A DNA stretch of 31,181 bases from assembly GCA_023406225.1 (NCBI GenBank), contig JAEXWS010000137.1, positions 1 through 31,181 of the forward strand, written 5' to 3'. Source of the DNA: Bacillota bacterium (GTDB lineage: Bacteria > Bacillota > Clostridia > Oscillospirales > Oscillospiraceae). The position numbers and the translations under genes were made by a program. This document shows positions 14,865 to 22,272 of this stretch, in pieces. Each line of letters starts with the position of its first letter. The stretch's first letter is position 1. The notes beneath the pieces are model-generated. The model did not search any database, was not told the origin of the DNA, and saw only the letters and a list, made by a program, of their open reading frames with translations.

Positions 14865-14893
14865 TTGCAATCATGCGGTCCATCGTGTACAAT
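14865..14893 (+). promoter_or_regulatory. Promoter directly upstream of the palindromic terminator
   Basis: TTGCAA (14865-14870), exactly 17 bp, TACAAT (14888-14893). The expected start (about 14900) lies inside the left arm of the hairpin at 14896-14945. It starts 6 bp after the permease stop codon. Confidence 0.62.
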
Positions 14894-14895
14894 AC

Positions 14896-14953
14896 AGCCT
14901 TGCAGGGCGGGTCGTTATTTAAATAACGACCCTGCCTGCAAGGCTCTTTTTTT
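14896..14953 (+). terminator. Long palindromic terminator / possible attenuator before the ABC operon
   Basis: Outer arms of 11 bp (14896-14906, 14935-14945) and inner arms of 12 bp (14909-14920, 14921-14932), separated by a 2x2 mismatch and with no loop bases at the centre, followed by a C and T7. It can terminate the permease transcript. Because a good promoter fires into it, it could also produce a very short RNA or attenuate the ABC transporter operon. Confidence 0.8.
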
Positions 14954-15047
14954 ATAACAGGAAACAGAGCCGGATCATTCTGTTTGGATGGGCGCGTCCC
15001 ATCCCACATTGACCCCTCCGGGGCAGTGATGAAAAGGAGAAGTTCAT

Positions 15048-16574
15048 ATGAAGAAGAGACTCACGGCATTTCTTCTGGCGCTGATGTGCGCCGTACTCAG
15101 CGGATGCGGAGACGGAAGCGTGAAGCAGCCCCAGGAGAGCACCGGCGAAGCCGCCGACGAGATCACCGTCGGCATCGCCCAGGACCTGGACGACAGCCTT
15201 GACCCGCACAAAACCGTGAAGGCAGGGACCCGGGAGGTCATGTTCAACGTATTCGAGGGGCTGGTGAAACCCGCGCCCGGCGGGGAGCTGGTCCCTGCCG
15301 TGGCCGAGAGCTACAAGGTCTCCGAGGACCTGACCACATACACCTTTACCCTGCGGGCGGGAATGACGTTCCACAACGGAGAGCCGGTGGAGATGCGCGA
15401 TGTGGTTTATTCCATCGAGCGCTGCGCCGACGATGGGGAGGGGACGCCGCTGGTTCCGGCGCTTTCCGCCGTCAAGAGCATCCAGGCGGACGACACGACG
15501 CTGACCATCACCCTGGATCAGCCCAACGGGGAATTTCTCTCCTATCTGACGCTGGCGGTGCTGCCGGAGGATTACGACCGGCAGGATACCGCCCCCGTGG
15601 GCACCGGCCCGTTCAAATTCGTCTCCCGGGCCGCCCAGGACTCCATCGTGCTGGAGCGGTTCGACGGCTATTGGGGCGAGCCGGCGAAGCTGGAGAAGGT
15701 GACTTTCAAGATCATCGAGAACGCCGACAGCCTGTTGCTCAGCCTCCAGAGCGGCGCCATCGATTTGTGCGCCCACCTGACCAGCACCCAGACCGCCCAG
15801 CTGGGCGACGCGTACAACGTCTTGGAGGGCACCATGAACCTGGTGCAGGCGCTGTACCTGAACAACGCCGCCGCCCCCTTCGACGATGTGCGGGTCCGCC
15901 GGGCCCTGTGCTACGCTGTGGATAAGCAGGAGATCATGGATCTGATCGCGGACGGCCACGGCACGGCCCTGGGGTCCAGCATGTACCCCGCCTTCTCCAA
16001 GTATTTTGACGACAGCCTGACGGATTATTACACCCGGGACATCGAAAAGGCCAAGGCCCTGCTGGCGGAGGCCGGGTATCCGGACGGATTTGATATGACC
16101 ATGACCGTGCCCTCCAACTACACCCCCCACATGGACACCGCCCAGGTGCTGGTGGAGCAGTTCAAGGCCATCGGCGTCAACGCCGTCATCCAGCCCATCG
16201 AGTGGGAGAGCTGGATCTCCGACGTGTACACGAACCGGGAATTCCAGTCTACCGTGGTGGGCGTGGACGCGGCCAACATGACCGCTCGGGCCATGCTGGA
16301 GCGGTTCACCTCCCAGCGGGCGGAGAAGGACGGCGATAACTTCATCAACTATCGAAACGCCGCGTATGACGACCTCTTCGCCCAGGCCCAGGCCGCCGGG
16401 GACGCGGAGCAGACGGCGCTTTACAAGCAGATGGAGCGCAACCTCACGGAAAACGCCGCCAATGTGTACATCCAGGACCTGGCGGACCTGGTGGCCGTGC
16501 GGAAGGGGCTGGAGGGCTTCCGGTTCTATCCGATCTACGTGCTGGATGTGTCCGGCCTTTATTTCGCGGCATGA
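15048..16574 (+). CDS. Peptide/nickel-type ABC transporter substrate-binding lipoprotein
   Basis: 508 residues. The signal peptide MKKRLTAFLLALMCAVLSGC ends in a lipobox with Cys20, so the mature protein is a lipoprotein on the outer face of the membrane. The body is the SBP family 5 fold: GIAQDLDDSLDPHKT, LVPAVAESYKVSEDLTTYTF, LRAGMTFHNGEPVEMRDVVYS, TGPFKFVS, DDVRVRRALCYAVDKQEI and AGYPDGFDMTMT. It captures oligopeptides, nickel complexes or similar ligands for the permease. AAAAGGAGAAG precedes the ATG. First gene of a five-gene transporter operon. The subunit sizes of the whole set (508/316/268/263/244) are closer to Nik systems than to Opp/Dpp, whose ATPases are longer, but no residue proves nickel. 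Confidence 0.92.
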   Translation: MKKRLTAFLLALMCAVLSGCGDGSVKQPQESTGEAADEITVGIAQDLDDSLDPHKTVKAGTREVMFNVFEGLVKPAPGGELVPAVAESYKVSEDLTTYTFTLRAGMTFHNGEPVEMRDVVYSIERCADDGEGTPLVPALSAVKSIQADDTTLTITLDQPNGEFLSYLTLAVLPEDYDRQDTAPVGTGPFKFVSRAAQDSIVLERFDGYWGEPAKLEKVTFKIIENADSLLLSLQSGAIDLCAHLTSTQTAQLGDAYNVLEGTMNLVQALYLNNAAAPFDDVRVRRALCYAVDKQEIMDLIADGHGTALGSSMYPAFSKYFDDSLTDYYTRDIEKAKALLAEAGYPDGFDMTMTVPSNYTPHMDTAQVLVEQFKAIGVNAVIQPIEWESWISDVYTNREFQSTVVGVDAANMTARAMLERFTSQRAEKDGDNFINYRNAAYDDLFAQAQAAGDAEQTALYKQMERNLTENAANVYIQDLADLVAVRKGLEGFRFYPIYVLDVSGLYFAA

Positions 16575-16620
16575 TGTTTGAACGGTTTCCGGCCGTTCTC
16601 CCGGAGGGGAGGCGGGGGCC

Positions 16621-17571
16621 ATGAAGTATGCGGTCAAACGTGTTTTGATGCTGCTCGTCACCATGGTCATCGTCTCCCTTCTCTGTTTCGCGGCCTTTGA
16701 CGCCATCTCCGGCGACCCCGCCACCGCCATGCTGGGCACCTCGGCCACGCCGGAGCGGGTGGACGCCCTGCGCCGGGAGCTGGGGCTGGACCAGCCCCTG
16801 GCGGTTCGGTACCTGAGCTGGCTGGGCGGCTTTTTCACCGGGGACCTGGGCATGTCGTACAGCTACCGCCAGAGCGTGGGAGAGCTGATCGCCTCCCAGA
16901 CGGTGGTGACGCTGTGCCTGAGCCTTTTGAGCTTTTTGTTCATCACGGCGGTCTCCATCCCCCTGGGGGTGTGGTCCTCCCGCCACGCCGGCGGCGCGGC
17001 GGATGGGGTGTGGACCGCCCTCATCCAGCTTTTCATGGCGGTGCCGCCCTTTTTTACGGGCGTGCTGCTGACATGGGTGTTCAGCATCCTTCTGGGCTGG
17101 TTCACCCACGGCGGCTTTCCCGGCTTTGGGACCGATTTCTGGGGGTCCCTGGGCTATCTGTGCTTCGCCGCCACCGCCATCGCCATCCCCCGCATCGCCA
17201 TGACGGTGCGGATGCTGCGCGGCACCATCCAAAGCGAGATGGGGCGGGACTATGTGCGCACCGCCATCTCCCGGGGCAACGACCGCGCCGGCGTGCTGCG
17301 CCGCCACGTGCTGAAAAACGCCCTGGTGCCCGTGGTGACCTTCCTGGCCCAGACCATGGCGGAGATCGTGGCCGCCGGAGTGGTGGTGGAGCAGGTGTTC
17401 GCCATTCCGGGGCTGGGGCGGCTGCTGGTGGCCTCCATCGGGAACCGGGACTATCCGGTGGTCCAGGCCATCGTGGTGCTGCTGGCCTTCTGGGTGGTGC
17501 TGGCGGGGACCGTGGCGGATCTGGTCAACCAGCGCATCGATCCGCGGCTGCGGCTGGGAGGCGGACGATGA
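16621..17571 (+). CDS. ABC transporter permease (DppB/NikB type)
   Basis: 316 residues with six predicted membrane helices, the first being VLMLLVTMVIVSLLCFAAFDA. The N-terminal extracytoplasmic segment GDPATAMLGTSATPERVDALRRELGLDQPL is typical of the DppB/OppB/NikB family. The cytoplasmic EAA loop reads RAGVLRRHVLKNALVPV and contacts the ATPase. The GLGRLLVASIGNRDYPVVQ segment near the C-terminus is also diagnostic. It forms the channel with the next gene's product. The ATG follows a very strong GGAGGGGAGGCGGGG. A small hairpin (16580-16598) in the 46-bp gap after the binding-protein gene could help keep the receptor mRNA more abundant. The stop overlaps the next start (ATGA). Confidence 0.94.
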   Translation: MKYAVKRVLMLLVTMVIVSLLCFAAFDAISGDPATAMLGTSATPERVDALRRELGLDQPLAVRYLSWLGGFFTGDLGMSYSYRQSVGELIASQTVVTLCLSLLSFLFITAVSIPLGVWSSRHAGGAADGVWTALIQLFMAVPPFFTGVLLTWVFSILLGWFTHGGFPGFGTDFWGSLGYLCFAATAIAIPRIAMTVRMLRGTIQSEMGRDYVRTAISRGNDRAGVLRRHVLKNALVPVVTFLAQTMAEIVAAGVVVEQVFAIPGLGRLLVASIGNRDYPVVQAIVVLLAFWVVLAGTVADLVNQRIDPRLRLGGGR

Positions 17572-18374
17572 GGAGAACGAACAACTATCTGCGTCTGGGC
17601 CTGGCGATAACGGCCGTTTTGGGGGCGCTGATTCTGATGGGGGCCTTCTGGACCCCCTACGACCCCGCCGCCATGCTGGCGGGACCCAAGCTCCAGGGCC
17701 CCTCGCCGGCCCACTGGATGGGCACGGACGGCTTCGGCCGGGATATCTTCAGCCGGGTGCTCCAGGGGGCGGGCACCACGTCCCTCATCGCCCTGCTCAC
17801 CGTCGCCATCGGCGCGGTGTTCGGAACGGCGGTGGGCGCGCTCACGGGCTATTTCGGCGGCGCGGTGGACGAGGCGCTTATGCGCGTCAACGACGCGCTC
17901 ACCGCCTTTCCCAGCATCCTTTTGGCCCTGGTGGTCATCTCCATCCTGGGGGGCGGCAAATACAACGTGGTGCTGGCCCTGGGGCTGGTGTTCATCCCCA
18001 GCTTCGCCCGGGTGACCCGCACGGCCTTCGCGGCGCTGCGGGATGTGAATTACGTGAAAAGCGCCCGGCTCATGGGCGCGTCCAGCGGGCGCATCCTGCT
18101 GGTCCACGCCCTGCCCAACACCCTGCCGGTGCTGCTGCCCGCCGTCACCATCGGCTTTAACAACGCGGTCCTGGCGGAGGCGTCCATGAGCTATCTCGGC
18201 ATCGGCGTCACGCCGCCGGACGCGTCTTTGGGCTATATGCTCTCCGAGTCCCAGGGGATGCTGGGCACCGCCCCCTGGTACGCCCTGTGCACCGGCGGCG
18301 TGCTGGTGCTGCTGGTGTTCGGCGTGGGCCTCATCGGCGAGGGCTTGCAGCGCCGGAACAGGGAGGTGGACTGA
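17568..18374 (+). CDS. ABC transporter permease (DppC/NikC type)
   Basis: 268 residues. It begins with a membrane helix (LRLGLAITAVLGALILMGAF) and the family mark WTPYDPAAM, then HWMGTDGFGRDIFSRVLQGAG, as in DppC/OppC/NikC. The EAA loop is LMGASSGRILLVHALPNTLPV, and the C-terminal ASMSYLGIGVTPPDASLGYML is conserved in the family. It pairs with the upstream permease in the membrane. The start at 17568 overlaps the previous stop by 4 nt and the stop overlaps the next ATG (TGATG), so translation is coupled along the operon. Confidence 0.94.
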   Translation: MRRTNNYLRLGLAITAVLGALILMGAFWTPYDPAAMLAGPKLQGPSPAHWMGTDGFGRDIFSRVLQGAGTTSLIALLTVAIGAVFGTAVGALTGYFGGAVDEALMRVNDALTAFPSILLALVVISILGGGKYNVVLALGLVFIPSFARVTRTAFAALRDVNYVKSARLMGASSGRILLVHALPNTLPVLLPAVTIGFNNAVLAEASMSYLGIGVTPPDASLGYMLSESQGMLGTAPWYALCTGGVLVLLVFGVGLIGEGLQRRNREVD

Positions 18375-19165
18375 TGCTGGAGATTCGGGACCTGCATGTG
18401 AAATTCCACTCCCGGGACCGGGAGGCGGTGGCGGGCGTGTCCCTCACCATCCGCGACGGCGAGATCGTGGGATTGGTGGGGGAGTCCGGCTCCGGCAAAT
18501 CCGTCACCGCCATGAGCGTGGCGGGGCTGCTGCCCCGCAAGCAGTGCGCCTATGCCGGAGAGATACTGCTGGACGGCGCGGACCTGCTCCACGCGGACCG
18601 GGCGGAGCTGCGCAGACTTCAGGGCCGGGACATCGGCGTGGTGTTCCAGGAGCCGGTGAACGCCATGGACCCCCTGATGAAGGTGGGGGCCCAGGTGGAG
18701 GAGACGCTGCGCATCCATACGGACATGGACCGGAAAGAGCGGCGGGCCGCCGCATTGCGGGCGCTTTCGGCGGTGGAGCTGCCAAACCCCGCGGAGATCT
18801 ATGAAAAATATCCCCATGAGCTCTCCGGCGGCATGTGCCAGCGGGCCATGATCGCCGCGGCGGCGGTGTCCCACCCCAAGCTCTTGCTGCTGGATGAGCC
18901 CACCACCGCCCTGGACGTGACCATCCAGGCGCAGATCCTGGAGCTTTTGAAGAAGCTGAACCGGGAATACGGCATGTCCATGCTCTTCATCTCCCACAAT
19001 CTGAGCGTGGTGCGCAGGCTCTGCGCCCGGGTGGCGGTGATGCAGCGGGGCGTCCTGGTGGAGGAGGGGGACGCGGAGGCCGTGTTCCGCCATCCCAAAG
19101 AGGACTATACCCGGCGGCTGATCGCCGCCATCCCCACCCGGAAGCGGAAGGAGGCGGGGCCATGA
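18374..19165 (+). CDS. ABC transporter ATP-binding protein (DppD/NikD type)
   Basis: 263 residues. Walker A GESGSGKS (residues 36-43), Q-loop VVFQEPVNAMDP, signature LSGGM, Walker B LLLLDEPTTALD and switch His in LFISHNLSV are all intact. The signature ends in MCQRAMIA, as usual in the D-type subunit of peptide/nickel importers. It powers import together with the next ATPase. It is shorter than typical DppD/OppD (about 320-330) because the C-terminal oligopeptide extension is missing; the length fits NikD-type proteins. It overlaps both neighbours by 1-4 nt. Confidence 0.94.
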   Translation: MLEIRDLHVKFHSRDREAVAGVSLTIRDGEIVGLVGESGSGKSVTAMSVAGLLPRKQCAYAGEILLDGADLLHADRAELRRLQGRDIGVVFQEPVNAMDPLMKVGAQVEETLRIHTDMDRKERRAAALRALSAVELPNPAEIYEKYPHELSGGMCQRAMIAAAAVSHPKLLLLDEPTTALDVTIQAQILELLKKLNREYGMSMLFISHNLSVVRRLCARVAVMQRGVLVEEGDAEAVFRHPKEDYTRRLIAAIPTRKRKEAGP

Positions 19166-19896
19166 GCGGGGAATTGGCGCTGTCCCTCCGGCATGTGACC
19201 AGCGGCTACCGGACGGGAGGCGTGTTTCGCAAGGGCGCGTACCAAGAGGTTTTGCACGACGTGACCTTCGACGTGCGCAGCGGGGAGATTTTGGGCCTGG
19301 TGGGGGAGTCCGGCACGGGGAAATCCACCCTGGCCCGGACGATCCTGGGCATGGTGAAGCCGGACCAGGGCCAGGTGATCCATTATACGAAGCGGCCCCA
19401 GATGATCTTTCAGGACCCCTACAGCTCTCTGAACCCCGCCTACACCGTGGGCTGGATATTGGAGGAGCCGCTGCGGATCTTCGGCAAGTACGGCCGGGAG
19501 GAACGCAGACGCCGGGTCCGGGACATGCTGGAAAGGGTGGAGCTGCCGGAGGAGTGCCTCGCGGCCAGGCCCGCGGAGCTCTCCGGCGGGCAGCGCCAGC
19601 GGGTCTCCATCGCCGCGGCCCTCATCCAGCGGCCCCGGTTCCTCATCGCGGACGAGCCGGTGAGCGCCCTGGACGTGACCATCCAGGCCCAGATCCTTAA
19701 GCTGCTGCGCCAGCTCAGGGACGAGCTGGATTTGAGCTACCTCTTCATCTCCCACGATCTGAACGTGGTCTATCAGCTCTGCGACCGGGTGCTGGTGATG
19801 AAGTCCGGCCGCATCGTGGAGCGGGGGACCGTGGAGGAGATTTTCGACCATCCGAAAGAGGACTATACGAAGCAGCTCCTGGCTGCGGCGGAGTGA
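19162..19896 (+). CDS. ABC transporter ATP-binding protein (DppF/NikE type)
   Basis: 244 residues. Walker A GESGTGKST, Q-loop MIFQDPYSSLNPAYTVG (the F-type subunit hallmark), signature LSGGQRQRV, Walker B FLIADEPVSALD and switch His in LFISHDLNV are present. It is the second ATPase of the importer. The short length matches NikE-like proteins, with no C-terminal oligopeptide domain. The start overlaps the preceding stop (ATGA). The DUF3810 gene begins 4 bp after its stop, without an intervening terminator. Confidence 0.94.
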   Translation: MSGELALSLRHVTSGYRTGGVFRKGAYQEVLHDVTFDVRSGEILGLVGESGTGKSTLARTILGMVKPDQGQVIHYTKRPQMIFQDPYSSLNPAYTVGWILEEPLRIFGKYGREERRRRVRDMLERVELPEECLAARPAELSGGQRQRVSIAAALIQRPRFLIADEPVSALDVTIQAQILKLLRQLRDELDLSYLFISHDLNVVYQLCDRVLVMKSGRIVERGTVEEIFDHPKEDYTKQLLAAAE

Positions 19897-19900
19897 AGCG

Positions 19901-21193
19901 ATGAGATTTCTGGCGCGGTACAAAAGACTGCATATCTGGCTGCTGGCGGACCTGGCGTGCCTCGCGGCGTTCTGGCTGACCCGGGGGGACCGGGCCTGGA
20001 TGAACGCCCTGGCGGAGCATGTCACAACGCCCCTGCGGCGGGCTCTGGGCCGGATGTGCTACCGGGTGGACTTCTCCGTGGCGGAGGTCCTTTGCGTGCT
20101 TTTGGCGCTGTTCGCCGCGGGATATCTCGTGTGGAGCGTCGCGGCCGTGGTCCGGGCCAGGGACCCCCAGGCGCCGCCTCGGCCCCTGAGGCGCCAGACG
20201 GTCCTGGCGGTGATCCTGGCGGTTTTGCTCCTCCAGCTGGGGCTGACCGTGGCGGCGGCCCTGGGCAGGCGGCCGTGGAGCCTGCTCGCCGTCATGCTGG
20301 GGCCCTGGCTGGCCGGGGCGGCGGTCTTTCTGGCGGCGGCCGTGCTGCGGGACCCCGCCCGCCGCCCCGCCGCCTACCGGGCGGTCCTGGGCGCGGTGTG
20401 CGTGGGCGTCACCATTTATGCGGCCATGTGCCTCCTCTGGGGCGTGGATTATTACACGGACGGCTTTCAGGACCGCTCGGGCATTTACGCCCAGCCGGTG
20501 GCGGCGGAGGACCTGGAGGCGGTGACGGCCTATTTCGCGGACCGGCTGAACGAGACGGCGGACGCGGTGCCCCGGGACGAAAACGGACTCTTCGCCGTGC
20601 CCCGGGAGGAGATTTTGAAGAAGAGCGTCCACGCCTATGACTGGGTGGAGCGGCAGTTCCCCTTCCTGGCCTTTGACGATCCGGGGGTGAAGCCGGTGCA
20701 TTTCTCCCGGGCCATGAGCGCCCTGGATTTCACCGGGTTCTACTGTCCCTTCACCGGGGAGTCCAACGTGAACGTGGACAGCCCCGCCTGCATGCTGCCC
20801 TCCACCGCCGCCCACGAGCTGGCCCACCAGCGGAGCGTGTCCTCGGAGCAGGAGTGCAACTTTCTGGCGGTCCTGGCCGCCACCACCTGCGGCGACGGGG
20901 TCTACGCCTATTCCGGCTGGCTGCTGGGATACGTCCACCTGGGCAACGCATTGTACAGGGCGGACCGGGACGCCTGGCGGCGGGTGCGGGACAGCCTGCC
21001 GGAAACGGTCCTGGCGGACCTGGCGGACAACAACGCCTATTGGGCGCAGTTTCAGGACAGTCCGGTGCAGCAGGTGTCCAACAAGGTCTACGACGGCTTT
21101 TTAAAGAGCTACGGAGAGGAAAAAGGACTCCAGTCCTATGGGACGGTGGTGGACCTGCTGGTGGTCTATTACCGGGAGCGCCTGGACGGGTGA
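19901..21193 (+). CDS. DUF3810 membrane protein with HExxH zinc-protease motif
   Basis: 430 residues. The N-terminal half carries four or five hydrophobic segments (for example WLLADLACLAAFWLT, VAEVLCVLLALFAAGYLVW, VLAVILAVLLLQLGLTVAAA). The C-terminal half is soluble and contains H305-E306-L-A-H309 in AAHELAHQR, followed by Glu residues in SSEQECNF that can supply the third zinc ligand. This fits the DUF3810 family, whose members look like membrane-anchored metallopeptidases of unknown substrate. The gene starts 4 bp after the last ABC ATPase, suggesting cotranscription. A role in producing or processing the peptides imported by this ABC system is inference. A strong terminator follows. Confidence 0.85.
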   Translation: MRFLARYKRLHIWLLADLACLAAFWLTRGDRAWMNALAEHVTTPLRRALGRMCYRVDFSVAEVLCVLLALFAAGYLVWSVAAVVRARDPQAPPRPLRRQTVLAVILAVLLLQLGLTVAAALGRRPWSLLAVMLGPWLAGAAVFLAAAVLRDPARRPAAYRAVLGAVCVGVTIYAAMCLLWGVDYYTDGFQDRSGIYAQPVAAEDLEAVTAYFADRLNETADAVPRDENGLFAVPREEILKKSVHAYDWVERQFPFLAFDDPGVKPVHFSRAMSALDFTGFYCPFTGESNVNVDSPACMLPSTAAHELAHQRSVSSEQECNFLAVLAATTCGDGVYAYSGWLLGYVHLGNALYRADRDAWRRVRDSLPETVLADLADNNAYWAQFQDSPVQQVSNKVYDGFLKSYGEEKGLQSYGTVVDLLVVYYRERLDG

Positions 21194-21227
21194 GGGAACA
21201 TACGGCTTTTAATACGGAACTTACGGG

Positions 21228-21264
21228 AAAAGGCCCTGACACGATGCGTGTCAGGGCCTTTTTT
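21228..21264. terminator. Bidirectional terminator between the ABC/DUF3810 operon and iclR
   Basis: 15-bp perfect arms (21228-21242, 21248-21262), 5-nt loop, with A and T runs at the stem ends. It sits between convergent genes. Confidence 0.92.
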
Positions 21265-21273
21265 CGCCGGCGC

Positions 21274-22071
21274 TCAGAGATTCTTGAATCCGTTCAGAGA
21301 GAAGATCTCCTGCATGGATTCCTCGGTGGTGGAGAGCACGTTTTCAATTTTCTGCACGGAGATGGGCAGGGACTTGGCGGCGGTCATGGCCTTCTCCGGA
21401 TTTACCCGGAAGGAGGGGAGGATGATGCCGATCGCGGCCACGACCTTGTCATGATACCGGATGGGGGAGGCCACGCACTGGATGCCCGGCTCCACCTCCC
21501 CATACTCATAGGAGATGTTGGTGAGACGGGCCTCCTCCATTTGAATGTGCGCCCGGTAGAGGTTCAATTGGGGCGGCAGCCGGCCGCCATCCTTGAAAAA
21601 CAGCTCCGTCAGCTCGTCCAGCTTGTAATCGCACAGCAGACTTTTTCCGATGGCTCCCAGGCAGGCCAGTTCCGTCCGGCCCGGGACCTTGTGGCAGCAA
21701 ACGGAGTCGGGAGGGTCCGTGCGGTGGAGGAAGAGGACGTGGTCTCCCTCCAGCGTGCCCAGACAGCAGGACTCCTCCGAACGGTGGGTCAACTGGCGCA
21801 TTTCCATATCGATGAACTTGTTGATGGAGATTTTATTGCGAAAAATGGAGCCTGCGTAAAAGAGGTTGATGCCGATGGTATAGCGGTTGGTGTGGTAATC
21901 CAGGTCGATGTAGTTGCGCACGGCCATCGTCTGCAGAATGGGAAGGATGCTGCTTTTGGGGGATTCCAGCGCCTGCGCGATCTCCGTCAGCGTATACCCC
22001 TCTGTGGTGTTGGAGAGCAGATCGAAAATATCCAGCACACGAGATGTGGAGCGGTGAGCCGTTTGTGCCAT
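21274..22071 (-). CDS. IclR-family transcriptional regulator
   Basis: 265 residues, normal for IclR. The N-terminal winged helix (about 8-70) reads STSRVLDIFDLLSN, YTLTEIAQALESPKSSILPI and ends IDLDYHTNRYTIG. The C-terminal effector domain shows LACLGAIGKSLLCDY and the family-typical EVEPGIQCVASPI followed by VVAAIGIILPS. The start MAQTAHRS at 22069-22071 follows GGGAGGT; the open frame to 22188 is not family sequence. It is divergent from the dehydrogenase-TRAP operon, and an inverted repeat sits at that operon's start site. It is therefore the likely local regulator, responding to the operon's substrate or a breakdown product; this is inference from gene arrangement. Confidence 0.92.
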   Translation of the reverse strand: MAQTAHRSTSRVLDIFDLLSNTTEGYTLTEIAQALESPKSSILPILQTMAVRNYIDLDYHTNRYTIGINLFYAGSIFRNKISINKFIDMEMRQLTHRSEESCCLGTLEGDHVLFLHRTDPPDSVCCHKVPGRTELACLGAIGKSLLCDYKLDELTELFFKDGGRLPPQLNLYRAHIQMEEARLTNISYEYGEVEPGIQCVASPIRYHDKVVAAIGIILPSFRVNPEKAMTAAKSLPISVQKIENVLSTTEESMQEIFSLNGFKNL

Positions 22072-22113
22072 AAAAAGACCTCCCAGGAGTGTTTTTCGAC
22101 TGATATTTTCCTT

Positions 22114-22142
22114 ACCATAACACGAAATACATAAAACGGCAA
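22114..22142 (-). promoter_or_regulatory. Candidate promoter of the iclR gene
   Basis: On the minus strand TTGCCG (22137-22142), 17 bp, TATGGT (22114-22119), about 43 bp before the start codon. Confidence 0.5.
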
Positions 22143-22181
22143 CAGGATTTTGCCATATTTGACAAAAAATTAAAAAAAGAG

Positions 22182-22209
22182 TTGACATTTTTTTAATTAT
22201 GAATAGAAT
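22182..22209 (+). promoter_or_regulatory. Promoter of the opine-dehydrogenase/TRAP operon
   Basis: A perfect TTGACA (22182-22187), 16 bp, TAGAAT (22204-22209), in a strongly AT-rich stretch. Transcription should start near 22216, at the edge of the inverted repeat. Confidence 0.72.
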
Positions 22210-22216
22210 GAAAACA

Positions 22217-22250
22217 GTTCCTATATAAATATCTGTTCTTATATAGGAAC
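22217..22250. promoter_or_regulatory. Inverted-repeat operator candidate for the IclR regulator
   Basis: GTTCCTATATA (22217-22227) and TATATAGGAAC (22240-22250) are perfect 11-bp arms around a 12-bp spacer. The right half also forms its own imperfect 16-bp palindrome (GTTCTTATATAGGAAC, 22235-22250). It lies at the predicted transcription start of the operon, where bound protein would block or control initiation. Confidence 0.68.
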
Positions 22251-22272
22251 AATTAAAAACGGGGGCGGTAAA

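Noticed and set aside
16580..16598. 6-bp hairpin between the ABC binding-protein and permease genes, considered as a terminator
   Set aside because: The stem is short and has no U-tract; the operon clearly continues through it.
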